Notes: generated by a model from the sequence alone, not told the origin. A DNA stretch of 64,000 bases from Endotrypanum monterogeii (GCA_000333855.2 CM007324.1:51475-115474); one strand, 5' to 3'. Numbered from the stretch's first letter, positions 41,126 through 52,168 are shown. Numbers and translations are program-made.

Positions 41126-43618
41126 ATGCAGCGACGACTCTTCTTCACATGTACCCGCTCTCGCAGTAGCGCGGCGCTCGCCATGTCACCGGCCAGCGCG
41201 ATGGCCGTGCAGCAGCGGCGAAGCACCTCGTCGACAGCGCCGCGCACGATCATCACGAATGCCGCGGCACAGTTTAGCGGGACTTACCTTGACGCCAACT
41301 GGACGCGGAAGTTCATTCTCGGAGCCCTCCTACAGCGCTATGACCCCTTGCGATACGCACCGTCGTCGCAGTCCTCTCCATCGTCGACGACCGCGCGGTT
41401 GGTGGAGTCGGCCTTGTTAGAATCCCAGCGAATCCTTAGTGCAACCTGGAAACTACCAGTGCGACCCCTCGATGCGGTGAGTGAAGCACGCATACTCCGG
41501 TTGCTGGCGCGCTACGCGGCCGCCGAGGGTACCCTGTCGGACACGGCTCTAGAGATGCTACAGCGCGTCTTGGCTCGCCTTCCTGGGGCCCCGGCGTGCA
41601 TATCCGACCCGGTGCAGATGCGCACCCTGCTGGAACTTATCGGATATATAGCCCCAGGCGACAACCTCAATCGAGTTTCGTATGCCGGGGAGCTGCACTA
41701 CCCCCCACAGGCACACGCCTTCATGGCGGAACTGCTGGGAGAGAGCCGACAGCGCGACGGTGGTGATGCCTTTGACGTCATACGCGAGCGCCGAGCGGGG
41801 CCTGGGTATGCCATCGACTCAGCCTCGACGAGCGAGGTAGACGATGCCATCGGTGTCTGCGTAGATGCTGCGACGGGCGCCAGGTACTTTGTGGTGTACG
41901 TCTCTGACGCCACTGTCTACTGCCCCTTCGACAGCGCATTGGAGCAGGTGACGGCGCGGCGGCTGACGACCACCACCTACCTGCCGGAGGGAGTCTTCTT
42001 TATGCTCCCAAAGCCTATCGTGGAGGCGGCAACACTGCGCGAGGACCGGCCGTGTCGCACCTTCAACGTCATCTTCCAAATCGATGAAGGCACTGGGGAG
42101 GTGAAGAACTACTCTGTCGCTGTGGGGTGGCTGGATCAGCTTCGGCGCATCACCTACGACCAGGTGCAGGACCTGATCAACTTGGAAGAGGGCATGGAGG
42201 GACGCAAGGAAGACGACGTCGCCGCCGCCCTCGTGTCGTCTGGGCACCTCAAGAATGAGAAATCGGCCCTGTCACCTCTCTCCTCCGATTGCGCCGCCAG
42301 AGCGCATCCCCCGCCGGTGTGGATGACACGGGAAGACAAGGACAACCTCTTCTACATCCTTCGCTGTGCCCGTATTCGGTTGCGGACTCGACTGGAGCGC
42401 CAGAAGCGCCAGAGTGAGGCCGGAGGTGAGGAGGGACCAAAGGAGGGAGGGTCGGCGACGCCTTCGGCAGACTTCAGCTTGCCAGATCCCCTCATCACAG
42501 TGAAGGGCACTAATGTGATCTCTGTCACCGACCAGGTCATCTCCACCCAAGATGCCCGCCTCGCTGTAGCAGAGCTAATGATCGCAGCCAACGAGGTGTG
42601 CTCACGTGTAGCACAAGCCAACCACATCGCGATGCCGTTCCGCGGCACTCGCGCCCTCTCCATCGATCATCTTGTGGCACAGTATTACACCGAGCCGGAA
42701 GGGGTCCGAACGTTGACATCGCTCGACGCGTCGCACATCTTTCTAGCCGAAGCCATGCAATCCTCTGTGCGTCGCCTCAGCACCGTCACACGTGCCATCT
42801 ACCATCACACCCCGCTGCACCATGCCGGGCTGGACACAACCTTCTACACCCACAGCACAAGTCCCCTGCGCCGTTACGCAGACATGCTCGTACACCACCA
42901 GCTGAAGACGTGGATCTGGCAGCAGCGCAGCGGCATTCGTGCTGGGCACACGGCGGCCTTCACCTCATCTGCCGCCGTGGTGAACGCCCCTCAGCAGCTC
43001 ATTCCCGAATACGCAATGGCCTCTCTATGCGCGATGATGAGCCTGAAGCAGGAGCGTGCGGCTCTGCTGCAGGACAGCAGCACACGCTTTTGGACTTTGC
43101 GGTACCTGGAAGATCTGGAGCGTGCCTCCACCGACGCCGGCGCTGTCGCCACAACTCGTGGGGACACTAACGGTGACGTACATCGCAAAAGATGCTATGT
43201 ATGCTTGGTCGGTGAAACGCGCCGTGTTGTGGCGGCGCCAGCCTACAGTCGCTTCGCCTGTTCCTCGGCGGAGATGTCACAGCTACTCTCTCTACCGCTG
43301 ACGCCGGTGCTCCCCAGCTCGAGCACGATGCTGCGCCCAGCATCCGTCCAGTTGGACACCGTTGCCCGTTGGCGGCAGGAGACTCCGGAGTTCACGTACG
43401 TCTCTGATGTGTACATTCCTGAGGTGCAGCTGGCGCATACCATCGCCCATCATCGCGATGACGTCCGTGTTGGGGCGGTGCTCGAGTGCCACATTGCCCG
43501 GGTGCAACCAACGCAAGGCTTACTAGAGTTGGTGATTGATCGTGTCCTTCCCGGCGGCGATGAGCGACACTACGAGCGCCTCTGGATGGGGGGATTTGTT
43601 TCTCAGCTCGATGCGTAA
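41126..43618 (+). CDS. RNB-domain exoribonuclease (RNase II family)
   Basis: The predicted protein has 830 residues from the ATG at 41126. The N-terminus is rich in Arg, Ser and Thr, compatible with mitochondrial import. The RNB catalytic domain begins at about residue 225 with 'YAIDSASTSEVDDAIGV', the counterpart of the bacterial RNase II metal site; the Asp at 231, 239 and 240 are kept but the fourth is Glu 237. Later RNB strands are present: 'RTFNVIFQID', 'ITYDQVQDLI', then 'MPFRGTR' and 'FYTHSTSPLRRYADMLVHHQL' near 585-605. No cold-shock domains are recognisable before it; the C-terminal part could hold an S1-like fold. It would degrade RNA 3' to 5'. Trypanosomatids have an RNB enzyme (DSS-1) in the mitochondrial exosome-like complex; whether this is that protein or a paralogue was not resolved. 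Confidence 0.85.
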   Translation: MQRRLFFTCTRSRSSAALAMSPASAMAVQQRRSTSSTAPRTIITNAAAQFSGTYLDANWTRKFILGALLQRYDPLRYAPSSQSSPSSTTARLVESALLESQRILSATWKLPVRPLDAVSEARILRLLARYAAAEGTLSDTALEMLQRVLARLPGAPACISDPVQMRTLLELIGYIAPGDNLNRVSYAGELHYPPQAHAFMAELLGESRQRDGGDAFDVIRERRAGPGYAIDSASTSEVDDAIGVCVDAATGARYFVVYVSDATVYCPFDSALEQVTARRLTTTTYLPEGVFFMLPKPIVEAATLREDRPCRTFNVIFQIDEGTGEVKNYSVAVGWLDQLRRITYDQVQDLINLEEGMEGRKEDDVAAALVSSGHLKNEKSALSPLSSDCAARAHPPPVWMTREDKDNLFYILRCARIRLRTRLERQKRQSEAGGEEGPKEGGSATPSADFSLPDPLITVKGTNVISVTDQVISTQDARLAVAELMIAANEVCSRVAQANHIAMPFRGTRALSIDHLVAQYYTEPEGVRTLTSLDASHIFLAEAMQSSVRRLSTVTRAIYHHTPLHHAGLDTTFYTHSTSPLRRYADMLVHHQLKTWIWQQRSGIRAGHTAAFTSSAAVVNAPQQLIPEYAMASLCAMMSLKQERAALLQDSSTRFWTLRYLEDLERASTDAGAVATTRGDTNGDVHRKRCYVCLVGETRRVVAAPAYSRFACSSAEMSQLLSLPLTPVLPSSSTMLRPASVQLDTVARWRQETPEFTYVSDVYIPEVQLAHTIAHHRDDVRVGAVLECHIARVQPTQGLLELVIDRVLPGGDERHYERLWMGGFVSQLDA

Positions 43619-44037
43619 GTGGGATAACATCGGGTGCCCTCCCTTCCAACTTGCTAGAAAAAAAAAAGTCGATTGAGAGTGGAGGAGGGACATGCGAGGA
43701 AAGGAAGAGAGAATGCCCTAACATCCCTCTCACAGCAACGATGCATACCCCCCCCACACACACACACACAGACACACACACACACTGGGGTGGAATACCC
43801 ACTCTCCGCCCCATTGTATGTGTGTCTGTGTGTAGTGTACACAACACCGCTGTCATGAAAAAAAAAAAATGCATCCCCACTTACCCCTTCTTCCCTCCCT
43901 CCCTTTTTTCCCCCCCACTATCATGTGCAACGCCTGCATATGTGTTGTGTGAAAACACGACTGTTTTTGCAGCACCCGCGGGCAGGAAGGCGGGCAGAAG
44001 AGCAGTCTGAGTCGATCAAAAATTAAAAAAATAAAAC
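43619..44037. other. Intergenic region
   Basis: It holds an A-run near 43659-43668, (CA)n runs at 43754-43786, an A-run at 43858-43869 and pyrimidine tracts at 43886-43917. A T-run followed by GCAG lies at about 43962-43970 and is a possible splice acceptor for the gene at 44038. No gene is seen. Confidence 0.7.
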
Positions 44038-44592
44038 ATGGGACAGCTTTTCGCCAGCCTGTGGGGCATGTTCACGACGAACAGATCCTACAAGCTGCTC
44101 ATTCTTGGTCTGAACAACGCTGGTAAGACATCTATACTATACCACCTGCAGCTGGGTCACTCGATTGTTACCCAGCCTACCCTCGGTGGTAACACGGAAA
44201 CGCTCACAATCACGCGCCCACAGACAAACACAAACATCACCTTCACCTGCTGGGATTTAGGTGGACAAGAACAACTTCGATCTTCGTGGAATCTCTACTA
44301 CGACCACACAGACGCCGTTCTGTTTGTGGTGGATGCGGCGGACACAGCGCGGTTCCCTAAAGCCAAAGAGGTCTTGCACCAACTTCTGCACAGTGAGCCT
44401 GCATTGCAGCACTCCACTCTTCTCGTTCTGGCCAACAAGCAAGACATGGAATCCGCGGTGACTCCAGCGGAGCTGATCGAGTACCTGGAGCTTGGGAAAT
44501 TGAGTAACCGAACGTGGACACTAATGGGCTGCAGTGCCTCCACAGGCGACTCTTTGCGTGAGGCCATGAACTGGATAGCGGAGAACGTCTAA
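44038..44592 (+). CDS. ARL5: ARL5-like small GTPase
   Basis: The predicted protein has 184 residues, the usual length for ARF-like GTPases. Gly 2 is a potential N-myristoylation site. Nucleotide-binding motifs are intact: P-loop G-L-N-N-A-G-K-T at 24-31, W-D-L-G-G-Q-E at 72-78, N-K-Q-D at 133-136, and a C-S-A-S motif near 165. The stretch after the switch II motif, 'LRSSWNLYY', is characteristic of ARL5 rather than ARF1 or ARL1. ARL5 acts at the trans-Golgi, recruiting tethers such as the GARP complex in other eukaryotes. There is a small expansion (P-Q-T-N-T-N) in the interswitch region at about 61-66. The start codon follows an A-rich leader, as expected. Confidence 0.88.
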   Translation: MGQLFASLWGMFTTNRSYKLLILGLNNAGKTSILYHLQLGHSIVTQPTLGGNTETLTITRPQTNTNITFTCWDLGGQEQLRSSWNLYYDHTDAVLFVVDAADTARFPKAKEVLHQLLHSEPALQHSTLLVLANKQDMESAVTPAELIEYLELGKLSNRTWTLMGCSASTGDSLREAMNWIAENV

Positions 44593-45515
44593 AGCCCTCT
44601 CGATCTGAGGCGATAGGGAAGTGATGCCCCTCCCTCTCCCCTCCTGGGGGAACAATACATATATGTATCTATGGTCGGTCTTGGAGGCGGAGAAACGGAA
44701 AGGTAGTAGCCGGTACACCCTATATTGTTGTTGCTTTTCGTCCCTCGCCACTGCTTGGCGCTCCTCTCTCTCTCTCTCTCTCGTGTGTGTGTCTTGTATG
44801 TCCTTGATGCTTCTTCGGTAATCGGCAGCGGATACGACGCGTGGTGTTTGTAGATCTATGCAGTGTGTGCGCGCGACTGCCTCGTCGGGTGTGTATGCAT
44901 CCCACCCACCCCTCTTTGCTGCGTGCACTCTCTCCTGCTGTTGCCGGTGTTGTTATATGTTCTCCTTGGGGGGTGGTTTTATCAGTATGTCAGCAAAGGA
45001 CGGAGGGACACTGCAAACCGTTCCTCTTGCCCCTGCCCACGCGTTGGAACGAGTGCCGTTGTGCCATCCCTCATTCAGGTGACGCCTCCCTGTGATGTGG
45101 TGGTGGTCAGAGGAAGAGAAATGGTGGGTATGTTGTTTGGGGGCCGGGCGGGGGCGGAGAGCCTCGCGCCTTCCTACATATACTCCCCTTCAGAAGATAA
45201 CTAGTGATTTTGTGCAGGCGGTATATATATATTTATATATGTAGAGGGGGGAAGGAGGAAGAACCGTTTCTCTCTCATCCACGCTCCCATGTACACAACA
45301 TCGCCCACTGCAATCTGATCTCTCCTCCGGCTCCTTTCTCTCTCCCCCCCCGCCCCCCGGTGCACACGCACATATCGGCTCCGCACAAAAATAAACAGTA
45401 CGAGAAATAAATAACAAAACCAACCATACATCTACTACTCTTCTTTGTCTGCGTGTGACCACAATCCTCTTCCTTCCCGTGGACGCTCCTCCACGCATGT
45501 GTATATGTATACAAC

Positions 45516-45551
<36 letters not shown>

Positions 45552-46147
45552 CGCTCCTTGTCTTTTATTCTCCCCTTTCTGCTTCACGGACTCCCTGTCT
45601 GTAACAGCCACCCCATCACGACCCCCATCCTTCTCGCATCCACTCTCTCGAAAGATATACATATATAAATATATATATATATATATTGAGAGAAGGGAGG
45701 TAATCGTCTTGTATACCGAAAACATCTTTTGCTATCTATACACACATACACACACAAAAAAAAAAAATATATATATATATATTTATATATATTTATTTTT
45801 GATGTCATGTGCGCGACTTTATACTAAACTGCGACACCTTCATCTCCTGCGGGCCCGACGAACCGTGTAAACACTTCTCATACGAAAAGGAAGAGGGAGA
45901 GGTAGGCGGCGGGCATCAGGGAAGCTTAGGGGGGGAAAAGAGGGAGCTCTAGGCAGCTCCCTTCACGGCCTTCTTCTCGACGCGACGAAGAAAACGTGCA
46001 GGTACCTCCAGTCCCCAAAAAAAAAAAAACAGCTGCCACTCATTGTGCAATTGCGCCGACGCTACGCGCGGGCTGTACGCTGACGCATACAAGAAGTACT
46101 CCAACAATCTAGTTGGAGGAGGAGGGAATCGGTAAGGAGACCTCGCC
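44593..46147. other. Intergenic region
   Basis: A (CT)n run at 44764-44783, (TA)n near 45224-45238, long (TA)n at about 45520-45546, 45667-45686 and 45767-45790, A-runs at 45757-45768 and 46016-46029, and C-run near 45345-45359. The last 250 bases before the next gene are mixed-composition leader. No gene is recognised. Confidence 0.7.
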
Positions 46148-49100
46148 ATGTCCTGCCGTCGCCCTGCATCCTCGCAGAAGGGGGAGGAGGCTGATGATAT
46201 GCGTAGCAGCAGCAGTAACGCGGACCAGGCCTCACTGCACGTGCCGTCCCCTGAGCATGTTTGGACGCGGTTGATGATGGGTCGCCTACCTGCAGCTCTC
46301 TCGTCTGACGCCCCACCTACTGCACCGTTTGACACACTGCGAGCCACAACTGACGAGGCGAGAAGCGAGGGAGATGCAGTGTCGAGGGCGACGACCTCGC
46401 CTATTTTTCGATTTCCCTTTAGTATGGCTGCGGGACTTTCAAACCCGTCATTTCCCGGGATTCTACCAACTCTTCCGATTCCTCTCTCGGAGGACACGGC
46501 GTGCGCATCGAGCGGTGCGCATGGGCCAAAGCGAAGGAGAAGCGATGACGCCATGGCCACAGCACAGCCTCTCTCCCTCTACATGGTATCCAAGTCCTCC
46601 TTTCCCAGTGTGTTTGCGTCGGAAGAAACAATGCACGGCCGAGATGAAGGCCACAGCGATGCAACGGCTTCTTTGGATGTACACCAGCAAGTCCACGCCA
46701 CCGAGGTGCCCATTTCCCACTCAACCCATCCGCAGCCCGACCCCTCCGCCGCGGTAACAGGCTGCAGCATCAAGACGCATGGATGTCCAGACTTCGTGAC
46801 ACCGCTTGCCCACCCGGTGGCATCGCCAGAGACTTCCTTCCTCGCGGACCTCTTTGTCGGTCTGCAGCGGCCGCGTCTGCACGGTCGAGGACCCCTGGAG
46901 CCGCCTCTGCCTCACCACTGCCACACCCACCCAGGCGACGGCGTCGACGTAGACTCGCAGGCTTCGTTGAGTTCGTCCTCGCCGTCCCTCGCGCTGGATC
47001 AAATCAGCTCCGTGAAAACACTAGATGGCATCATCTCCGACGAAGACACTAGCGAAGACGAAGACGGTGCTGACACACCCACCGTCTACTGTGGCACCCA
47101 TCTGCCGCACTGGTGGCGCAGCATTGTGACTCCGGTACCAGGAACCCGCGTCTCTCTGCGGCCCGGCACGCGTCGCCTCGAGTTTTGGTGGATTGATCGA
47201 CTCGGCAGCGAAGCTTACGAGATTATCCGCATCGTCTTGAAGCACGCCATCGAGGGTGTGGTGCTGCGCCGCAGCAGCGAGTCAGCGATTGTGGTAGAGT
47301 TTCACATTCCCCCCCATCTACTAAAATCGACCAGCTACGGTGTCGCGGGGAGTTCTCATGCTCCGCGCGACGTGCCACAAGGCTCAGTGGGAGGTGCTGG
47401 AGACATGAGCGAGTCAGCCAGCATGCCATTCCTCACCGATAGGGCCTCCTCCTCAACTCGAGCTCCGTCCCTCACAAGCTCTCAGCCTGTGGACACGGCA
47501 GAAACCTCTATTTTTCAAAGCAGCCGCTCGCCGTCCCGCTCCACGGCTGTCGTCCCTCTCGAGACGCCCCCCGTCACGAATGCCTCTGCCGAGCGCCAAT
47601 GCACACTCCACCAAAACGGCGACGGCAGTGGCGCCCAAGTTGAGTGCAGTCGACGAGAATCCGCGGAACCGTTGACAACGGGAGCCAACGCCGCCACCGA
47701 CGAGGCTACGTGGGGTGGTGGTGGTGACAAGAGGGCCGCCCCCTCCACACAGGTATGTGCACACACGGCTCCCTTGCTCCCTCCTCCCTCCCCTCATCGG
47801 CACAGCACCTCAGAGGCAGTGGCTGGCCAGTCGACCGACCCATCCGTGGAGCAGCAAGCTCACCGGCTGGCGCTGCCTTTTGTGATCGGCACCACCCCTG
47901 CCTCGAAGCACCAGCAAGACCTTAGCCGGCGGCCTGCACAGACATCCTCTCCAGTGGGTCCTGAAGCACCAGCGGTAGTACGTATGACTTCCGATAGTGC
48001 CGGCGGCCACGGGGAGAAAAGCGTCAACTCCTTGGTGCCAACCAACGCAACGAGAATCATTGATGACGTCGATAGCGCAGCGGCCAGTATGGGGTCGATA
48101 CTTTCGATGGCCAGCACTCCAGCCTCTCCGCTGCGCCGTTGCCCTTCCGCAGAGCCACAGTCGCCGTGCGACAAGCCCCCCTCGACTGTCAAGGTGATCT
48201 CGGCACCTGCACCTCACGAACAGCGCGGAAGCCCTCACAGCCATTTGAGCGACAGTGGTGATAATCAACCCATAGAACGCGACAAAGTCGCCGCGTCACC
48301 CCTCGAAGTGGCGAACCACATGGCGGCGGCTCTTTCTCTTAGCGGTCACTGCGACCCGGCGCTATCCGACAGGGGCTGGCAGCGTGGGTGCGAGCGAGCG
48401 CAGGACCCGCAGGGCCAACAACTGCCGAGTAACTCCAACACGATATCAAAAAGGGCGACGGCGACTGCAGAGGCTGTCGACTTCAGCGTCGCCAGAGTTC
48501 CAACTCGTGCAAAAACAACAACCCCCTCGCGGCAGCGGCAGCCGGAATTGTTAGGTGCATCGCGACGTGCGATGGCCGAAAACGACGACTCCGTCGTGGT
48601 CATCCTCACGCTTCCAACCTCAATGTGTACGCCGATCATCGTTGTGCGCCTCCACGCCATGCGCCTGCTGCACCCCCTACTGCGCACCATAACAGCATCA
48701 TACACCCCTGCCGTCTCGCCAAGCATCTCTCGCGATGGCCGCCAGTCTGATAACACGGACACGGAAAGCACCGAAGAGGGGGCGCCGCCCGCAGCTTCCT
48801 TGTCGGATGAGACACCGCTGTCCTCGCCGGCGGGCAATAAGAAGGACCACGACTACGCTAGTGCAATTCACATCTTCAACGAGGCAATTGAGCTGCTCAA
48901 GAAAGGCAAGGGTCTTGGTGGGGAGATGATACCGCCTCGGCGGCCGCCACGGACAACCACGACAAAAGACAATGCCCTCCTGCGTGCTCGCGATCTCTCT
49001 ATTCTGTACACAGTGCGCAGCCACCTGTTCTTCCACACCTCCTCCGTGTACCTCCACCACAGCCTACAAGATGCCGAGAGAGCGATGCGATGCTGTCCCT

Positions 49101-52100
49101 CCAGGGATCATATGAACGCTACGTACGAAATCCTTGCCGCCAATCTGATCAGCCTCGGCTACACAGCACATTTGGAGGCATTGGCGGGGTATTTGCGACA
49201 CCACTGGCGTGCCGCATCGCCGCTGCTCCTTCGTCTCGGTCGCGTCATACAGGTGATGGTGTCGTACACATCCATCTTCCTAAACCAGCAGTACCCGACG
49301 TCCATGTTACGCCTGTGCGAGGGTGGAAGTATGAGCGACAACGCCGTGAACACATCGACCGATCGCCCCCATCGCTATTCACCGCCTCCCACTCCACAAG
49401 CAACAGAGGGTATGACCCCCTGTCTCAGTCACCTGGGTGCCAGGCGCTCGTGGCGCGCCACGACAGCTGCCAGCGCGGACACAACCACCACTCGCCCACA
49501 GGTGCATACGCTTCCGTACGAAGTGTGCCCATTACTTTTGGGGAGTTACGGGAGTACGCTGCACGCCCCCGACGAGCCACTGCTGCCGATGCCGCTGCCG
49601 CTGCCGCCTCCGTCCGCCCCTGCTACAGGCACCGAAAGCGGCAGCGCGGAGCCGATGCCATACCACCGCTACCCGGCAAGGCCGCCGCACCCGCGCTCAT
49701 CGCCTGGCGGATCTCATCTGCCTAGTCGTAGCTTCCAGCTGGGCACTGACGTGTGCCACCGCCGCCTGTTCCTGCTCAAGACACTTTTCCCCAGCATGAA
49801 TCCAAAACCAGTGAGCCAGCTGCCGTGCCCCGTCCCCCGCAGGCGGCAAGGCACGCAGACAATCGGTCAGCCAAAAGGCGCCCATATGTCGATCAACGAT
49901 CATGGCAGAGAAAACACCACCCGATCCAGTACCGTCGTTGTCCCGAGATCGAACCCCGTGCGGCAGGTGAGGGCTGAGGATTTGATGTACGATCAGGACT
50001 CCCTGTTCTCTCTCTTGGCCGCAACCGCCGACACAACAATGCACTGGGGCACCGTGCCAATGAGTTATTTCTGTCGCCACGTCCGCCTCTCCGCCACCCG
50101 CTGCATTCAGAAAGGGGAAAGCATCTTGATGGAGCGCCCGGCTGTGCTGATGCCCCTCTGGCCACTGCTCCCATCAGGCTCGGCTGTGGACGGCTCCGCA
50201 CCCACGTCACCCTGTTGCACCCACTACAATGACACCACGATGCGTGAAACGACGACCAGCATCCCGTCCGCACCGTGGTGCTGCTCCTATTGTGGACGAC
50301 AAAAGCTTGCAAAGCCTGTACCCTGTCCTGGTGGCTGCGACTCCGTCTATTGCTCAAATCAGTGCCGAGAGCTGGCTCTGCGATTGTATCATGTGGTCGA
50401 GTGTGGCGGCGTTCCACGAGACTCAGAGAAGGCGAACATCGTCGAGTCTGGCGAAGACCTCAGTGCGCGAGTGCAACGGACCGTTGCAACGCTGCAGAAT
50501 GTGTTCTCGAACTGGAATAACTACCTACGCCACCTCGCTCGCCGGGAGAGCCCGAGTACCCGCCTCACCACCTCGCACGGCGAGTGCTCGCCAATGCCGG
50601 CGTCTGGTGTGTCGTCCATGTCACCACCACGGTCAGGTCCGATATCTAGACATAATGTATCACCGCCGCAGGAGCGCTGTGCGAGCGAAAAGACGTCACG
50701 CACAGGAGAGGGATTCTGTACACCACGACCGTTCTTGGCTGTCACGGCGATGCGGATGGTGGCACGGTTGTTGGCAATGATAATGAGCATGGTTCTTCCC
50801 GTGGAGCTGCTTCCGCAAATGCAGAACCACCCGACGTGGGCAGCCGAGCGTTACGAGATGATGCGAGCGGTGTCTCGCACACTCCGTCAACGCGGACTGA
50901 GGGTGCCGCTGGCGAGCACATCCGAAACGGCCTTGGCCAACGCACACTGCACGCACGTGGACCCCCACCAACTCCTGTTGCTCGAGGTGCTGCTCCAGCA
51001 ACTTTCCGTCCCCTTCTTTGCAGACTTCAATTATCGCTCGTCATCCACCGTTTGGGAAGGGCTGCGCCGCATTCCTTGCGAGGTGACGCGTGAGGCGGAC
51101 AACACAACCGACAAAGCCAGTCTCGAGAAGTCGGTGACCAGCCCGCTGAACAACCCGGGCCCGGGCATGCCTCGTAGACTACCCTTCCACTACACATCAT
51201 CGCGCATTCCCGACGAATGGCAGCGGCAGCGCAACTGCCTACCGGCGCTGACACCCACGCAGCTCGAGGAAGTCATCTGTGACTTGCACAGCATGGTCCG
51301 TCGACTCAAACAGGCTATCACGGAAGGGCTGGCTGACGTGCCGTCCCTTCCGCTGTCGGGGGCGGAAGCAGTGTCAAAGAATAACGTTGAGTGGGGCTTC
51401 CCTGGGCAGTGGCACTGTATCGCGCTTCTCGGCTTCCTCACCAGCACGCGTGCGCTACAGCAGATCAGTGACTTCGCATTGACGAGTTGGGCGGTGGTGT
51501 ACCCGCGCGGCATGGAGCCACCTAACGTCGCTGCCGCAATGACGAAGGACAACTGTGGAGTACCACAGGGCAGGTCTGTTTCGGTGGGCGACAAGAACCC
51601 AATGAATAGCAGCGACGAACATCACCACACTCCTTCCCACGCGGATGATTTGAGTCGCGCAAACCCGCGCCAAGGCCCCCGCACTGCTGCTGTGCCACTC
51701 GCCGTCATTAGCCCGTGGTCATGCTTGACAGTGGATCTACATCCCCTTCAAGACAGCGCCCCCAGCGGCACCATACACTCTCGCTTCATGGTCGAGCACG
51801 AGCAGCGGCGACGCATGCTCGCCTACTGCGCGGCCGCAGCAGGACACCGCGGTGGCGATGGCATTAGCGGCATTGGCGAGAATGAGGATTCTTTTCTCTC
51901 GGTCCAGTCGGAAAAATCAGCCAACTCGGTAGCGACGCTGCACTCTGGCAGCGACTCCGCTCAAGCGAGGTCGCTGATGGATGATGCCAGCCTTGAGGTG
52001 CTCGAAGAAATGGCTCAGCGCAGTGGCGCCAACGTACAAATATCTATCGTGTACACCCCAACTGAAGAGCCCGCAGTGCTCGTCGTTGCGAAGAAGAACA

Positions 52101-52168
52101 TCCATCGGGGCGACGCACTATGGTGGGAATCACTCCACTGCAGTGAATATCTTTCGGCGTTCCCTTAG
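46148..52168 (+). CDS. Giant TPR/SET/MYND protein (SMYD4-like)
   Basis: The predicted protein has 2006 residues. The first 850 are Ser/Pro/Thr-rich and largely disordered, apart from a compact Trp-rich patch near 318-378. A TPR-like helical region lies at about 900-985 ('DYASAIHIFNEAIELLKKGK'). A SET N-terminal piece occurs near 1305-1340, with 'CIQKGESILMERPAVLMP'. It is followed by a MYND zinc finger at about 1378-1420, with the Cys spacing C-x2-C, C-x3-C, Y-C-x3-C and a closing H-x3-C. Downstream Leu-rich helices lead to a final 'AVLVVAKKNIHRGDALWW' at about residues 1978-1995, resembling the late SET strand. TPR, then SET split by MYND, is the SMYD4 order. Typical SMYD proteins have 400-800 residues. 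Lysine methylation is possible but not shown, as the central SET motif N-H-x-C was not found. Confidence 0.72.
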   Translation: MSCRRPASSQKGEEADDMRSSSSNADQASLHVPSPEHVWTRLMMGRLPAALSSDAPPTAPFDTLRATTDEARSEGDAVSRATTSPIFRFPFSMAAGLSNPSFPGILPTLPIPLSEDTACASSGAHGPKRRRSDDAMATAQPLSLYMVSKSSFPSVFASEETMHGRDEGHSDATASLDVHQQVHATEVPISHSTHPQPDPSAAVTGCSIKTHGCPDFVTPLAHPVASPETSFLADLFVGLQRPRLHGRGPLEPPLPHHCHTHPGDGVDVDSQASLSSSSPSLALDQISSVKTLDGIISDEDTSEDEDGADTPTVYCGTHLPHWWRSIVTPVPGTRVSLRPGTRRLEFWWIDRLGSEAYEIIRIVLKHAIEGVVLRRSSESAIVVEFHIPPHLLKSTSYGVAGSSHAPRDVPQGSVGGAGDMSESASMPFLTDRASSSTRAPSLTSSQPVDTAETSIFQSSRSPSRSTAVVPLETPPVTNASAERQCTLHQNGDGSGAQVECSRRESAEPLTTGANAATDEATWGGGGDKRAAPSTQVCAHTAPLLPPPSPHRHSTSEAVAGQSTDPSVEQQAHRLALPFVIGTTPASKHQQDLSRRPAQTSSPVGPEAPAVVRMTSDSAGGHGEKSVNSLVPTNATRIIDDVDSAAASMGSILSMASTPASPLRRCPSAEPQSPCDKPPSTVKVISAPAPHEQRGSPHSHLSDSGDNQPIERDKVAASPLEVANHMAAALSLSGHCDPALSDRGWQRGCERAQDPQGQQLPSNSNTISKRATATAEAVDFSVARVPTRAKTTTPSRQRQPELLGASRRAMAENDDSVVVILTLPTSMCTPIIVVRLHAMRLLHPLLRTITASYTPAVSPSISRDGRQSDNTDTESTEEGAPPAASLSDETPLSSPAGNKKDHDYASAIHIFNEAIELLKKGKGLGGEMIPPRRPPRTTTTKDNALLRARDLSILYTVRSHLFFHTSSVYLHHSLQDAERAMRCCPSRDHMNATYEILAANLISLGYTAHLEALAGYLRHHWRAASPLLLRLGRVIQVMVSYTSIFLNQQYPTSMLRLCEGGSMSDNAVNTSTDRPHRYSPPPTPQATEGMTPCLSHLGARRSWRATTAASADTTTTRPQVHTLPYEVCPLLLGSYGSTLHAPDEPLLPMPLPLPPPSAPATGTESGSAEPMPYHRYPARPPHPRSSPGGSHLPSRSFQLGTDVCHRRLFLLKTLFPSMNPKPVSQLPCPVPRRRQGTQTIGQPKGAHMSINDHGRENTTRSSTVVVPRSNPVRQVRAEDLMYDQDSLFSLLAATADTTMHWGTVPMSYFCRHVRLSATRCIQKGESILMERPAVLMPLWPLLPSGSAVDGSAPTSPCCTHYNDTTMRETTTSIPSAPWCCSYCGRQKLAKPVPCPGGCDSVYCSNQCRELALRLYHVVECGGVPRDSEKANIVESGEDLSARVQRTVATLQNVFSNWNNYLRHLARRESPSTRLTTSHGECSPMPASGVSSMSPPRSGPISRHNVSPPQERCASEKTSRTGEGFCTPRPFLAVTAMRMVARLLAMIMSMVLPVELLPQMQNHPTWAAERYEMMRAVSRTLRQRGLRVPLASTSETALANAHCTHVDPHQLLLLEVLLQQLSVPFFADFNYRSSSTVWEGLRRIPCEVTREADNTTDKASLEKSVTSPLNNPGPGMPRRLPFHYTSSRIPDEWQRQRNCLPALTPTQLEEVICDLHSMVRRLKQAITEGLADVPSLPLSGAEAVSKNNVEWGFPGQWHCIALLGFLTSTRALQQISDFALTSWAVVYPRGMEPPNVAAAMTKDNCGVPQGRSVSVGDKNPMNSSDEHHHTPSHADDLSRANPRQGPRTAAVPLAVISPWSCLTVDLHPLQDSAPSGTIHSRFMVEHEQRRRMLAYCAAAAGHRGGDGISGIGENEDSFLSVQSEKSANSVATLHSGSDSAQARSLMDDASLEVLEEMAQRSGANVQISIVYTPTEEPAVLVVAKKNIHRGDALWWESLHCSEYLSAFP

